Of a stretch of DNA of 64,000 nucleotides, positions 29,390 to 41,545 are shown piece by piece. Below the pieces are notes generated by a model that ran no database searches, was not told the origin of the DNA, and was given only the letters and a program-made list of their open reading frames with translations. Source of the stretch: Tolypocladium sp. Sup5 PDA-1. Taxonomy: Eukaryota > Ascomycota > Sordariomycetes > Hypocreales > Ophiocordycipitaceae. The stretch spans positions 372,001-436,000 of the forward strand of contig JPHH03000024.1 in the NCBI GenBank assembly GCA_000750105.3, read 5' to 3'. The translations under genes and the position numbers were made by a program. Position 1 is the stretch's first letter. Every line of letters begins with the position of its first letter.

Positions 29390-30736
29390 CGCTATTAGGT
29401 TCTGAGTGAGGAAGTATTCGATTGTGCTAAAGCTTTAGCGGGATCCCTACCCCTTTGTTGTAATGAAATAGAGCACAAAGAATTGTGGAACGAGTAATGT
29501 CGTTGGGGTGCAGCAATGCTGGTTCTTTTATGGGTAAGATTGAAGAATACTCGCGTCTGATCAATGCTAGCACGTCTTTTGTGTTCAAAGCCACTTCCCC
29601 AATCTACCGTATGAAAGCCACCAAGCCATAGGACGCTAGCTTCACGGGTAATGTAACGAACGTTTCGAATGCTCCCCTAAACACCACCTTGATCTTAACC
29701 TTTTGCTGGTGCCGATGTCAAGGTTTGGCGCGCATGATCTTGTGGAGGCAAGAGACTACAGCCTAGCGCCTCAAAATCTTGATTAAGAATTACATTGCGG
29801 GGTATGTAGCCAATACAGTGCAATGCATCGTGGCTCCTGCGTCAGTCATATTGCTCAATCCGTCAAGCACTGCTACAACAGAGAAATAAGCTATATGGCG
29901 CACGAGAGGGCGCCTCCCCACCTCGAAAATCTCAGTTTAACAGCGTCGGAGAGTTCCACTTACAACTCTCGGCACCGCCCTTTCGAAGTGGCGTTGGCCT
30001 TATGGTCTGGCTACAGATCCTTCGGAGCCTGAACCCGACCATTCCTTACCTCAATGCCACCAATGAATCACGACCATATTGATCACTTGGTTACGATCCC
30101 CCGGATCCATCACCAACCGTAACAGACGCCCTGACCTGCCAACATAAACCTCCGGTTTATCCCTTGGGAACCCAAACCGTTACAAGGGATCATGAGACCA
30201 AGTGGGGATATCCATTTCGTTACGGTCTGCTGAATGATGACCCCACTGGAATTGGACCGCCGCGGGGTCCTTTCAGGGTGGCGTTGTACTTCATTTTTTG
30301 ATCTGGCTCCAAACTCAGCCGCAAGCGGCGTGTTTGTTTCTGCCGTCCGCCTGTCCATTTGAACCGTTTGATTTTAACTCCCTTAACATACGAGGAAGAT
30401 TTAGTGCCCATCTAAAATGGCGAGCAATTCTGCACCCGATAATATCGATCCTGAAATGGGTTCTCATGGGCGAATTTTCAACAGCCTAGGTTCTTCATCC
30501 GTGCACCACGACGACCTTGTCAGTTGGCTCAGTTCCGGACCTGGCATACCCACGTCGTCTAATCTCGAATATGTATAGGTCGAAAAGTGCAAAGACAAGC
30601 CGGCTGAATTAGCGGCACAGCTCCTCCAAAAAAGGGAGTTTCAAAACGACTTGGAAGTGGCTTTTAGCGGAGAGTTCTATGATAGATAAAAACGTTATTA
30701 TCGCTAGAACTCTAAAGACCTAAGTCACTCTACTTT
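29390..30736. other. Intergenic, no gene seen
   Basis: Only short random frames; partially self-complementary sequence near 30080-30230 may be a degraded small element but its ends were not defined. Confidence 0.4.
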
Positions 30737-32422
30737 CTACTGCAGGACAAACCCCGTATACCCATTTGCTGCACTCTCAGCAAGCATTTCTCTATACATG
30801 GGAATCCCTGCTGGAAAACTCAAAGCTTCTCGCGTCTTGCCTTCAATATTTGCGCCCATGTAGTAAGAGTTCGCCAGTGGAAACAGTGTCTGCGCAGTTA
30901 GATCATTCACCAGCGCCCGATACTCTTCTTGCGCCTGCTGTGTCGCCACCATGCGTTGCAGACCCTTATCTCGGTTCCGGACGAGAGCATCAACAATCCA
31001 GTTTCCCTGGATCTCAACGCAAGTAGGACCGTTAGAAAACGCAGTTGGGCCCTGAGGACCGTACATGAAGAACATGTTGGGAAAGTCAGCTGTCATCAAG
31101 CCCAAGTTTGTCCAAGTTCCCGCTGACCATTTTGCTCTCAGAGCGTCGCCTGTGCCATTCCGAATGTCGATCGCCTTGAGACCACCAGTGATTGCGTCGA
31201 AGCCGGTCGCGAGGACGAGCACATCAATCTCATGTGTCTTCCCATCTGCAGTGACAATGCCATTCTCAATTACTTTGGTAACAGGAGTTTTGTTAATATC
31301 CACGATGTGGACGCTGGCCTGGTCGCATACAGCGTAGAAGTTGTGGAATAGGGCCGGCCTCTTAGTGCCGAAAGGATGCGGTGGTTCCAATGGCGCAAGA
31401 ATGTCTTTCTTCACAGGGTCTTTGATCTTTGGTCGAATCTGACTTGCCCAAAAGTTATAGGCCTCGCGGTTGGCTTCTATATTTGTCAAGACATCCTTAT
31501 AGGCACCGACCCAGAAGAGAAAGCCCCCCTCGTCCCATCTCTTCTGGTAAAATGCCTTGCGTTCCTCAGGGGTATGGTCGAAGGTGTTGATATTCTCTGG
31601 GCTGAAGTCATAGCCACCCTTGCTTCGCAGTCGTTCGGCAAACTTGGTAGGGTAATTGGGCTTTTGTGATTCTTGAACCTCTTCAGTCAGAGCGACTTGG
31701 TTCAAGGGCAACGCCAGGTTGGGAGTGCGCTGGAAAAGTGTCATCGCTTTGGCTTGAGGCCCAATTTCTTGGACCAGCTGGACGCCGGTGCTCCCTGTCC
31801 CAACGACTGCCACGCGCTTCCCGCGTAGGTTGACGTCTTCATGAGGCCAAAAGCTCGAATGATGAACGACTCCTTTGAAGTCATCCAAGCCGGCCCAGTC
31901 AGGGAATGATCGCTTCGCTGCAAAGCCAACAGCTGGCACGAAATATCTTGATTGAAGTTGGATGCCCTTTTCGGTTGAGATTGTCCATTGGTTGGATAAG
32001 TCGTCAAATGCCGCTTCAGTGACTTTAGTGTTGTAGATAACGTCTGTGCTTAGACCGAGCACGTCGTCTAAATGCTTGAAGTAGCGCTGCAACTCGCTGG
32101 CAGTGGGGAACTTTTCTTTCCACGTCCAGGTTTTCCAAACTTCTTCAATGGAGTACTCGTACAAGGGCACATGAGTATCAACTCTCGCCCCAGGATAGCA
32201 GTTCCAATGCCAAACACCACCCAGTCCTGAGGCAGCTTCCACGATGCGCACGCTAAAGTTTTGCTGGCGCAGCTTGTGCAGGAGATAGCATCCTGAGAAA
32301 CCTCCCCCGATGATAACTACATCGACTTTGTGAAGCTTGGGGTTCTGTGAGCTGTTGGTGGTGCCGTTGGTGGTGCCGTTCACGAACGGGAGACTTCCAA
32401 TGTCAGTACGCATGTTTGGCAA
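30737..32422 (-). CDS. Baeyer-Villiger-type flavin monooxygenase
   Basis: Intact 561-aa protein. It has two Rossmann dinucleotide-binding motifs, GGGFSG at 39-44 (FAD, following VDVVII) and GTGSTG at 208-213 (NADPH, following RVAVV). Between them is the Baeyer-Villiger fingerprint F-x-G-x-x-x-H-x-x-x-W-P (Phe182, Gly184, His188, Trp192, Pro193 in FKGVVHHSSFWP). GGVWHWNCYPGARVDT and LATGFDAITGG complete the class B flavoprotein pattern. Close relatives of cyclohexanone-monooxygenase type insert an oxygen next to a ketone, giving an ester or lactone. The neighbouring hydrolase could cleave such an ester, and the dehydrogenase at 35.2 kb could supply a ketone; this is inference. A cytosolic location is expected. 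Confidence 0.85.
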   Translation of the reverse strand: MPNMRTDIGSLPFVNGTTNGTTNSSQNPKLHKVDVVIIGGGFSGCYLLHKLRQQNFSVRIVEAASGLGGVWHWNCYPGARVDTHVPLYEYSIEEVWKTWTWKEKFPTASELQRYFKHLDDVLGLSTDVIYNTKVTEAAFDDLSNQWTISTEKGIQLQSRYFVPAVGFAAKRSFPDWAGLDDFKGVVHHSSFWPHEDVNLRGKRVAVVGTGSTGVQLVQEIGPQAKAMTLFQRTPNLALPLNQVALTEEVQESQKPNYPTKFAERLRSKGGYDFSPENINTFDHTPEERKAFYQKRWDEGGFLFWVGAYKDVLTNIEANREAYNFWASQIRPKIKDPVKKDILAPLEPPHPFGTKRPALFHNFYAVCDQASVHIVDINKTPVTKVIENGIVTADGKTHEIDVLVLATGFDAITGGLKAIDIRNGTGDALRAKWSAGTWTNLGLMTADFPNMFFMYGPQGPTAFSNGPTCVEIQGNWIVDALVRNRDKGLQRMVATQQAQEEYRALVNDLTAQTLFPLANSYYMGANIEGKTREALSFPAGIPMYREMLAESAANGYTGFVLQ

Positions 32423-32842
32423 TGATTGGGCAATAAAACAAGTGAAAGAAGCGGGAAGGATTGATTGTTCCTGTGGGGAGAGAAGGCGGCCTACAGAGGG
32501 TTATGTAGCCATTTTATCTTCGATTTCTACGCTAGAACATACACGGATAAAAACATGAGTACTCCAGCTCCGGAAATGCGAGGTTTCCATTCCGCGGAAG
32601 TCAACGGAATAAGGGAACCCCTCTTCTGAATTCAATACGTAATAGACAGTTCGGCATCTTTCGGTGGAAACTACCTATGAATGGGCTTGCTGGTTCCTGG
32701 TCATCTCACTCTGCCATACTGATTTCATGATTGAGCTAATGCTTTCTCTCAAGCGACCTACCAAAACATACATGCTACAGCAACACATCGTAATTCTTGG
32801 TGACAACAGGCAGGTTGATATATGTCCTCAAGACAAACTTTA

Positions 32843-34227
32843 TTATGCACAAATATATTGCTTATGCGACTGTAGGCGGGACGGCCATTCTGAACCAACG
32901 TCTTCCAGTTCCTCTAGAAATTTGTGCATCATGGCCACGTTCTTCCAGCCAAAAGTGATGGTGTGCATAAAGAGGCGATCCCTAAAGAACTTGCGAAGTG
33001 ATGAATTTGATGAAGCCGCAGAAGCCATGAAATAGACCCACGTCAAGTAGTGGTCAAACTCCGATATGTCGCTATTAGACTCAATTCTGAACCTGAAATT
33101 TTCCAGCACGGTGTTGACATCGAAACTCGGGTTCTGCTTTTGGTTGCGCCAGATTGTCAACATTGTCTTCCAGCAGTACGCTAGAAAAGGTGGGTTCTGG
33201 CGGTTTGTCATCGTCGTCAAGGCAAATTCCTCTATAAAATCGAAGGCACGAGCCTGTAGCTCCATGGCGGTATCGTTATCGACGTGAGGCAATGAAAAAA
33301 TAGTGAGGCTGTATTCGCACAAGTTAGCCGACATGTCCGAGTAAAGGGTTTAGGCCAAAGGGCAACCTGCATTCCAAACTGTTCAGCCAGGTACCTGTGG
33401 AGCTCTGAACTGCCACCTAACGTTGAAAAATCCACGAAGTTGCGCATGCTCGCCATTCCTCGCGCGAGGGTTATGAAGTAATCCTGGGCGGCTATCATCT
33501 CATCGTACATCAAGATCAAAAGTGCGGCAGCGGCAAACAGCCGGTCATCCGAAGAACCAGAAGGCGAGCAGACATTCTGGCAACTCTGTAGCAGGCCTTT
33601 GATGGCGGATGCTTTGTATCGCTCAGCCTTGGCCGCAAATTCCCGATTACCATAGTACGCTAAGCGATGGAATGATGTCGCGGCCACAGCATCGAAGACG
33701 AGTTGGGAGGACGTAGCCAATGGTAGAACATGTGTTTTGCATTCGTTGTCGGTTCGGAAAACCGGGCACATCCATGGCGTTATTTGCTCCGCAACTATTT
33801 TCGGTTATTGCGCGCACAAAGAGAAAGACGCGATATCTCTCTTACGTACAGTAGTTGGTCACCCACTGGTCCGGGTGATTGCTCAGTAATCTCTCAGTCA
33901 GAACAAGGGCTGATGACGCGACCGGGTGCTCGCCCCCGGCATGGTTGGATTCCTGCACGACTTGTTAACGATGATAAAAGTTACAAGAACAAGGAGATTT
34001 CTAACCATCTCAAGCAGCTGGGATGCATTTGCGTGTGCTGACCGGGCAGCTTGTCTCGTCTTGCTAGCAGTAGCAGCCGTAACCCAGCGGTAGGTCCCAC
34101 TAAGACCATGACATTCCAGGTTGTCTCGGACACATTTCCAGCAGCGGGGCTGAGACCGGTCACAATTAATTCGACGGCGGGAGCAGTTGCGGCATCCTAG
34201 AGAGCTAATGTATGAGAAACCCATCAA
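32843..34227 (-). CDS. Zn(II)2Cys6 fungal transcription factor
   Basis: Exon 1 (about 34227-34000) contains a complete zinc cluster GCRNCSRRRINCDRSQPRCW plus KCVRDNLEC, six Cys with C-x2-C-x6-C spacing. Downstream minus-strand frames encode the usual helical regulatory domain: KTHVLPLATSSQLVFDAVAA, FAAAALLILMYDEMIAAQDY (33232-33771) and ARAFDFIEEFALTTMTNRQN, YFMASAASSNSSLRKFF (32843-33280). At least two introns are needed: one between about 34000 and 33780, one near 33380-33280. The second junction could not be fixed by eye, and a frameshift there is possible. It lies 420 bp downstream of the monooxygenase start in divergent-neighbour position and is the natural candidate to control the nearby metabolic genes. 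Confidence 0.65.
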
Positions 34228-35201
34228 TGTTCAAGTCTCGGTCTGCATGTAGAGCTCTCTCACCCTTGACCTTGGTAGGCATAGCTTAGAATCAAAAGGA
34301 AGTCGGCTCTTAGACTGTTCTTAATCGGGACAAAAACTCGAGTGGACAGGAAATGGTTCTTGTCGGCAATCAGCGAGGATAAGGGGTCTCTCGGGAATCA
34401 GGAAAGCCCCGATGCGGGGGGATTGTGAGAGTTTATGATTAAACGACGGCACGGCGTTGACTCAGGGAAGAGCCAGACTCACCCTTTTATCTCCTTCAGG
34501 ATAAGGGGCTCGGTATCACACCATCCCTGTTCCCCGCATCTCGCCAAGACGTTGGGACGACTCTGCCGTGGCGGCACTCGGACCCACGGACCCCCACGGG
34601 ACCCACTGGCCCGGTGTTTAGTGTTTGGCCCCGCCGCAAACCTGGGGTTTGTAGGGGAAGCGAGAGGGGTAAATCCAAGTGTTTGTTATTACCAGGTACG
34701 TTATCAACGTTACGAGTACTCCGTACTCCGTAGATGTTCCCGATTTACGCATACCGTCTCTGCCTGCCACACTTAAGCTTTTCGCGGCACCTCGCTGCCG
34801 AAGGCCATAGGAAGTGAGCTACTGCATGCGCTAAAGCCTACCAACCGCCCCCGTCAATAGTGTCGGTGGCGGCGTTAGACTAGTAGCGACGAGACCTGTG
34901 ACGACGACGAGACCTGTGGCGATGAAACGAGCGCTAGAACACGATGACGATAATGATACGCACGCGCCGGGCATATGGATGTAACGGGCATACGGATGCA
35001 ACGGCATACAAACGAGCCGAACGGCATACGCTAGTCTCATCCACTTCGGCACGATGGATAGTGAGAGTGTAGGATTGATAACAAAGGCGTACGTATAACA
35101 GGGTGCCGACTCTGGGAGGCTGTAGCCGTCTTGACTCTCGAGGAATTCCGAGCAATTAACCACCCGGTTGTATCTCAAGCACGAAACCTTCTCATTCAAC
35201 T
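34228..35201. other. Intergenic between regulator and dehydrogenase
   Basis: No gene; likely holds the promoters of the regulator (minus) and dehydrogenase (plus). No specific site was identified. Confidence 0.4.
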
Positions 35202-36225
35202 ATGGCTCAATCAGTTCTCGGCAAGGTCGCCATCGTGACTGGCGCTGGCAGCGGCATAAATCTCGCATTTGCGTCAGCCCTTCTCGCCAAAGGCTGCAAT
35301 GTTATTCTGGCTGATCTTGGTCTGAGGCCAGAAGCTGAGCAAGTTGTCAGCACTCATCAGTCGGTTCAAGAGGGCCATGGCCGCGCGGTTTTCCAGAAAA
35401 CCGACGTCCGTGACTGGCTTCAGCTTGAGAGCATGTTTTGTACGGCGGAACGCGAGTTCGGCCGCATCGACATTGTTTGTCCTGGTGCGGGTGTGTATGA
35501 GCCGGTAAACCTCTCACCCTGACACCACCAGGTTCCATTCTGTCCAACATGCGCTGACCCGTCTATAGGCGTTCAGTAACTTCTGGCGTCCTCCTGGAAC
35601 ACCCCAAAGCCGCGATGTCGTCGATGGCGGCCGTTATGCCCTCCTCGATATCAATCTGATTCACCCAATCCGGACCGCACAACTAGCCATATCCCGATTC
35701 CTAAACTCCAAGCAACCTGGCAACAAGACTATTGTCATGATTTCCAGCACCAGCGCACAAGACACTAGCATCGCGACTCCGCTCTATGATGCATCCAAGC
35801 ATGGGATCAGCGGTTTTGTCCGGTCTCTGAAAGACATCAGCTCAGCCAATATTCGTATCGCCGCGGTTGCCCCCGGAATCATCAAGACGCCGATCTACAC
35901 AGAGAACCCTGACAAGCTGGCCATGATCGACGGACTTCATGACGTCTGGGTGGAGCCTGAGGAGGTGGCTGAAGTAATGATAGCATTGATTGAAAGAGAT
36001 GCAATGAACGAGAGGATTGGCTACTATCCTGGGCAGGATAATAGCATTGCTATTGAAAGCGGCACGATCCTTGAGGTTACAAAGGGTCGAGCGAGGCTTG
36101 TGTTGCCCTATCATGATCCGGGTCCTTCAGGACCAGGTGCACTGGCATCCAACATGGCTGCTTCTGAGCAGGCTGTTAAGGATCTCCTTCGTCCAGGATG
36201 GGGTATTTCTGAAGGTAAATTGTAA
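35202..36225 (+). CDS. Short-chain dehydrogenase/reductase (15-PGDH-like)
   Basis: Gene is join(35202..35504,35569..36225), 319 aa; the 64-nt intron (GTAAAC donor, TCTATAG acceptor) joins EPAFSNFW in frame. It has the NAD(P)-binding TGAGSGI at 13-19, an Asp at the end of strand 2 (ILADL), DVRD for the adenine ring, and the catalytic pair Tyr174-x-x-x-Lys178 in YDASKHG with Ser160/161 upstream (VMISS). The NNAG motif is replaced by PGAG. Asp after strand 2 favours NAD+. The long helix INLIHPIRTAQLAISRF is typical of the 15-hydroxyprostaglandin-dehydrogenase-like branch. It oxidises an alcohol or reduces a ketone; substrate unknown. Confidence 0.8.
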
Positions 36226-36254
36226 GAAGGATCTATTCAGATGACTATAGTGTT

Positions 36255-36375
36255 TTTAAAATGTGATAGACTACGTCTCATCTTCTCTGTGCAATCCAAT
36301 GCTGGGGCTCGGTGATTTAGTATCTTTAAAATAGGATTGATTACGTCTCGTCTTCTCTGTGCAATCCAATGCTTA
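36255..36375 (+). repeat. Short direct repeat in 3' region of dehydrogenase gene
   Basis: A block containing TTTAAAATGTGATAGACTAC then GTCTCATCTTCTCTGTGCAA and TCCAATGCT (about 36254-36301) is repeated with few changes at about 36324-36371. Confidence 0.55.
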
Positions 36376-36564
36376 TTGAGCTCTGAATATTAAGCGAGGG
36401 ACTCGGTGAAGGAAAAATCGAGCTTTGGATTTCGGACTATGGTCCTTTATTTGAGTTCCGCCGACAAGAGAAGGTGAGCAATATACACACTAGAAATACC
36501 GTATATTGTTCTATTTCCATTTCACTTCTTCAACTTCAACCTTAACACCTGATCAAGCGGCAAC

Positions 36565-38216
36565 TTAAGCCTTCTTCCCGTCATCCGTCTGAGACCCGCT
36601 CCGAGATTCGAACACTTCCAGACCTGATTGATGCACCTCTTCGATGCTTGCAACTGGCCCTTGGTAGTTTTTGCGGCCATAGACAATATACCAGGCAAGG
36701 CTGATCACAGCAAACCCAGTAAACACAACGCTAGAATAGTTCATGGTGCTTGCCGTGACAGGTAAGGAAACCGGCATGCAAAACAGGACGATCGAGAAGA
36801 AAATCCAAATGATGGATATGGAGTTAATGATGAATCCGAATGGTTTTAAGGAGTAGACGGAGCCCCTGACGGGTTTGCGGAGCCGGAACAGTGAAATTAA
36901 AACTGGCGCTGCATATGAGGTCGACAAACAAACGGTGGCCGTTCCGGTGAACGAATTGAAGGCAGCCGATGAACCAAAGTAGATCAAGCTCAGAAGCATG
37001 TTAACAACCACATTGAGAAGCATTGCCCAGAGCGGCATCTCCAGCTTCTTGTTGATGCGGGACCATAACCGGTGACCGGGAATGGCTCCGTCCCGCGCAA
37101 AAGCGTACGTGTAGCGGCTCGCGGCCGTGAACGCGCCAATACTGCAGAAGATGTAGATACCGATCAGGAGAAGGAGTAAGCCTGTAGCGGCTGCGGTTGA
37201 GCCCGTAATCATCTTGAACATGATGCCCACTGGCTGGTTGCTGGTGACGGCCAAGAGAGTGGCAATGTCTGGCAGTGTGAAGAGGACCGGAAGCATGTAG
37301 GCGAGGCCAATTACCCCAGAGACAACGACAGAGATGACCATTGCTCTCGGGACTTCCAGATGGGGGTTCTGCACCTCTTCGCATAGTGAGACCACCATGC
37401 CATATCCAAGCATTACATATCCTCCCTGAAGGAGGCCGACAAAGAAGGACCAGCCCGTAGGCCAACCACTCGCGGAGGCATCATAGTTGGTGAAGACAAA
37501 GCGAGCAGACCGTCGCTCCTTGGCCATTCCAAGCAATACAGCCATCAAAACGATGACCGAGGCCGCGATCCAAAACATAGCGGCAACGTTGATAGCCTGG
37601 AGGTATCTGCTTCCGAATATATTGACAGCGGCTGCGAACAGGGTGAAACCCCAAAGGGCCAGGATTGTCTGCCATGGCGTTGCGACAAAGTCATCATGCC
37701 ACAAAGTAGCTACTGACAGTACAACCTGCGCGCCGCCAAAGTTTATGCTGGTGGTGACGAGAAAATTGCCGACTAGGTTGAGCCACCCGGTAATCCAAGA
37801 AGCCACAGGGGCGTATTTCTTGCTCGAGACCATGGCAGACCAGAAATAAGGCCCGCCAGCGGTGGGATAGACGGCACAGATCTCAGCGAGGGATGCGGCG
37901 ATGCAGATAGAGACGAGGGTCACGAAAACCCAACCCCATAGCATTGTAACAGACTGGCCGTTGATGAGAGGGATGTAAAGGGTGATTGACAAGCCATACG
38001 GCACCGCCATGATAGCCACGGACCTATCATTAGGACATTTGTTTAGATTCTGACCAAAACACTATAGGCGTGAGCTCGTGAGGTGACCTACAGTCCCAGG
38101 ATAGTCCATAATGACAAACTCCTCTTGAGCTCGTTCTGATACCCGAGGTTGGCCAAAGCCTGGTCCGCATCGACCGAGGATTTGAGGGCCGTGGAAGGCC
38201 GATGGGATGACAACAT
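36565..38216 (-). CDS. APC-superfamily amino acid/choline/GABA permease
   Basis: Gene is 38216..38092 plus 38023..36565 on the minus strand, 527 aa. The 68-nt intron (GTAGGT donor, TGATAG acceptor) joins SLWTILGL to SVAIMAVPYG in frame, and exon 1 supplies the usual cytoplasmic start ending LGYQNELKRSLSLWT. About 12 hydrophobic segments follow. Landmarks of the fungal amino-acid/choline transporter group are AEICAVYPTAGGPYFWSAMV, SWITGWLNLVGN, CEEVQNPHLEVPRAM and FARDGAIPGHRLWSRI. It should import an amine or amino acid across the plasma membrane by proton symport; the substrate cannot be specified. Its closeness to an aminotransferase (1.7 kb, divergent) suggests a shared amine substrate. 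Confidence 0.85.
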
Positions 38217-39934
38217 TGGGGGGCGAGAGTTTGCTTGTCTTAGGTTCAACAGGAAAGTAATAGATGATGAACGACCAGATGTGGAGGAGGATAGGAGAGC
38301 CCAAGAGGGACGTAGCTTAAATACAAATTCCCCGTGGGTTTCCTCGTCTACCTCTTATCATGGAGTCATTGAAGTCATGAGGTGGCCATCGGCTCACGAC
38401 CTAGCATAACCCAAGTTAAGGTTTGACTCGATCAAGACCAAGGCTCCCCGCATTATCTTGTCAACTAGCCCATACTGGAGAGTATGCGGTATCTCCACCT
38501 TTTCCCAACATGTCCCCCGCAAGGGTCGAAAGTTGCGCTAACGTAGCTCCGTACTAGGCAAAGCCTCATTTCAGCGCTCGGCAAGATGTGCCGCGTATCT
38601 GCATCTACTCACCATTTTTACCAAATTCAGTAAAGTGCCATGCACTAGGTATTTAGTTCAGCCACCCCCTATGACCACAATTCCAAACTGCGTGTCGGTG
38701 AATAACATTCTTTGGTTTGTAAGTCGTTTCCCAATCAGACTATCGTTGTTCACGATAATCCTCCGTACCGAACTCGTAATGTTTCTATGTCCGACTTGCT
38801 GTCGTCCGGTGCGATACGCCTCTGCCACAAGCCGAGCCAGATTACGGCTCTTGGGTGACTGGCTTCTTAAAATAAGCGAATCGTGCTCACGCATTTGTAT
38901 GCTCACAATACTACCGACTGCCCTTATCCTGAACAAAACAATGCAGTGCTTTTCACTGATGCTCTTGAATTATGCCGCACCCAGCCCTCCGGCCAGATAA
39001 AGTTGATATGATCGTTCCGCGTCGTGGAGATGACAAGAATTAAACAACTGTTGTGCAGATGCGAGTCAATCTACTAGGGTCTACTACTCCCAGATGCGAT
39101 CCCCAGAAAGCTCCTATCTATGAAAGAGTGAGATCATATTCCATTATTTGGTAGGATCATTAGAGGTGTTTGGATTAGCTCGGTCCATGATGGAGCTGAC
39201 GTACTCAGAAGAGTTTCTGACGCCACCGACAGCTTCTTGGTCCAACGAGCTGTTTTTCCGCTATCATCGGCGAGATGGAAGTGCGGCGACCAACACCCCC
39301 TGAAACAGAGGTCAGAAACCATCTGGATCACCGGTCAAATTTCTTTTCCCCTTTGGACTAATGGAGTACACTTAGAGTTGATTTGGACAGGGGGTATGAG
39401 TTGGACTCGGTCTTGCGGGAGTTGCTCGGTAACAAAATGTCCAAAGCCTAGGTTCCTTTTATCCGAGTCGAGGAATATTTCCTTTTGACCATGTACAATA
39501 GTTGGAGCCCAACCTAACGGATCATTCCGATCGCCACATGACATTTTCAACACGGGCTTCTACCCTTGCGCACCTGTGGCCATGGCACATACTCACGAAA
39601 CTTTCCCAATTTAGAAAGTTCCGGTCGATATGAATGATGCTAATCTGGGCATAGAAATGAGAATTCCCAACGTGTACTTGCCGGAAGCCGCGGACCGGCG
39701 GATGACCAGACCGGCGGACGACTGGGGCTTGGCAAACAACCCGTATTGCGCAAGATGCATTTTCTGAATGCTCCTCAATCTGCCTGCCTGTGCAGTCACT
39801 GCAGTGCAGTGCAGGTATATAATGGGCCTGTGTCGCAGCGTCCAAGCCTCCAGAGATAAAGAGTCTCAAGTCACTCTGCTCACCCATCTCTCGTTGGGCA
39901 ACGCGCCCGGTCTCGTTGCGATCTTGCTGCCAAC
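38217..39934. other. Shared intergenic region of permease and aminotransferase
   Basis: No gene seen in 1.7 kb between the divergent permease and aminotransferase starts. It probably carries both promoters. Confidence 0.4.
39814..39822 (+). promoter_or_regulatory. TATA-like box upstream of aminotransferase
   Basis: GTATATAAT lies about 115 bp before the ATG at 39935, a plausible distance for a fungal core promoter. Confidence 0.4.
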
Positions 39935-41545
39935 ATGGAGCCTCTCAAGTTATCAGACAAGACCAAAGAGCTACTTCAGCAGTACCATCAACATGCTATT
40001 GGTGGCTTCTGTCCGCTTCCTGCCTTTATGGACCGAGCGCAAGGTAGCAAAATGTGGGTAAGTCCTTTGCTGGTGGTCAGCCTTTGAAAGGTGTTCCGGC
40101 CCATCGATCACGGCGAGATGGCCAAGTAACGTCTCGCTGTAGGATGTCGACGGCAAAGAGTACCTCGACTTCGTCTGCATGTACAGTGCCGTGAACCACG
40201 GCCACGGCCACCCTATGATTGTGGAAGCTGTCCAGGCGCAGCTGGGTAAAGGTGTCTTCATGTTGTATCATGGCCCTGCCCTGAGTCCCCGACTCCATGT
40301 CGCAGCCAAGCCCGCAGGATCAATGATATAACGTTAGAAGCTGCCCTGTTCAACCTCGCAACACAACACTCGAGCTGGGCTCCGTTTGCCGAGGAGATAT
40401 GCCAACGATTCGGGTACGACAAAGTGGCGGCTATGACGTCTGGCTCCGAAGCCGCGGATACGGCATGTAAGTTGGCCCGTAGGTGGGGTATCAATGTGAA
40501 GGGTATCGCTGCTTCCGAATGCACCATTCTCGGCGTCTCTGACAACTACCACGGGGTCACATCCGGAGTGTGGAACCTCGTGAACCCTTCCGGAAGTCGG
40601 GCAAGTAAGTCTCTAGTACTCAAACTCCAGCCCATGTCTAGGGTATCAAGCTGATTCCGTGCGCCGGGAAGAATACGGGGTGGATAGTCCTCTGCAGCGA
40701 AACAGCAACCCGACCACGGGCCAGTTGCTGGAATATGGCAACATTGAGGCCATGGAAGAATGTTTGAGTCAGCATCACGCCCGCGTCGCCGCGGTCATTA
40801 TGGAGTGTATCCATGGGCATCTCCCATACGTCAATACACCCCCCCCTGAAAGGACGTTGCCATCGAAATAAACATCCATCTAACCAGCTTCAGCTCGTTC
40901 GAGGAGGAGGCTAAGTACGCGAGGCAAGTATACGACCTCTGCAAGAAGTTCAACGTCTTGTTCATAGCAGACGAGGTGCGCATGGGCGTCGGCAAGACGG
41001 GCAAGTTCTTCAGCTACGAGCACCTGGGACCAGAAGTCAGGCCCGACATTGTGACCATGGGGAAGTCGGTCACTGGCGGAGTCTACCCCGCCTCCTATAT
41101 CCTCGCAGATGACGGTATCGCCGGGACCGTGGGAAGTTACGAGATTGCATCGACCTACGCCTCCACCCCGTTGGGCATCGCTGCCACCAGGGCGGCATTG
41201 AAAGTTGTTGATGATGAAAGACTTCTCGAGAAAGCCCAGGCCATCGAGAAGCAGTTCATGGCCGAGACAGCGACATGGAGTTCTGTCCCCCACGTCCAGT
41301 ATGCCACGGCGCGAGGAGGAGATCTAAATATCGCTCTCAAACCACACTCGCCATGTCGAAAGATCTGTGCTCTAGCTATGCACAGAGGCGTCCTGACGTC
41401 CCCGACTCCGGACCGCATCCGCATGAGTGTCGCTCTGACAATGACCAAAGAGGAGCTGGCAAAGGGATTAGCTATTATCAAGACTTGTTTGGAGGACGTG
41501 GATAGCTACGCCGTTATTGAAGGCGAGGAGTGGACGGGCCGGTGA
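39935..41545 (+). CDS. Class-III aminotransferase, ornithine-aminotransferase type
   Basis: Best reconstruction is join(39935..40057,40143..40245,40338..40604,40651..40829,40904..41545), 437 aa, all GT-AG with the frame kept; the fourth intron boundary is least sure. The protein has SDKTKELLQQYHQHAIGGF, YLDFVCMYSAVNHGHGHP, AAMTSGSEAADTACKLARRW (cofactor-phosphate loop), FIADEVRMGVGKTG with Asp247 that binds the pyridine nitrogen of PLP, and DIVTMGKSVTGGVYPAS with Lys278 as the Schiff-base lysine. The length fits ornithine aminotransferases and related omega-aminotransferases. The reaction is probably transfer of a terminal amino group from ornithine or a similar diamine to 2-oxoglutarate. It is divergent from the permease at 36.6-38.2 kb. 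Confidence 0.8.

Noticed and set aside
30766..32007. Plus-strand frames of 65-97 codons inside the monooxygenase
   Set aside because: Antisense shadows of a clear FAD/NADPH-binding protein.
34435..34776. 113-codon plus-strand frame between regulator and dehydrogenase
   Set aside because: No domain and lies in the expected promoter region.
36254..36371. Repeat after the dehydrogenase as a CRISPR or transposon end
   Set aside because: Only two units, in a eukaryotic 3' region; recorded as a simple direct repeat.
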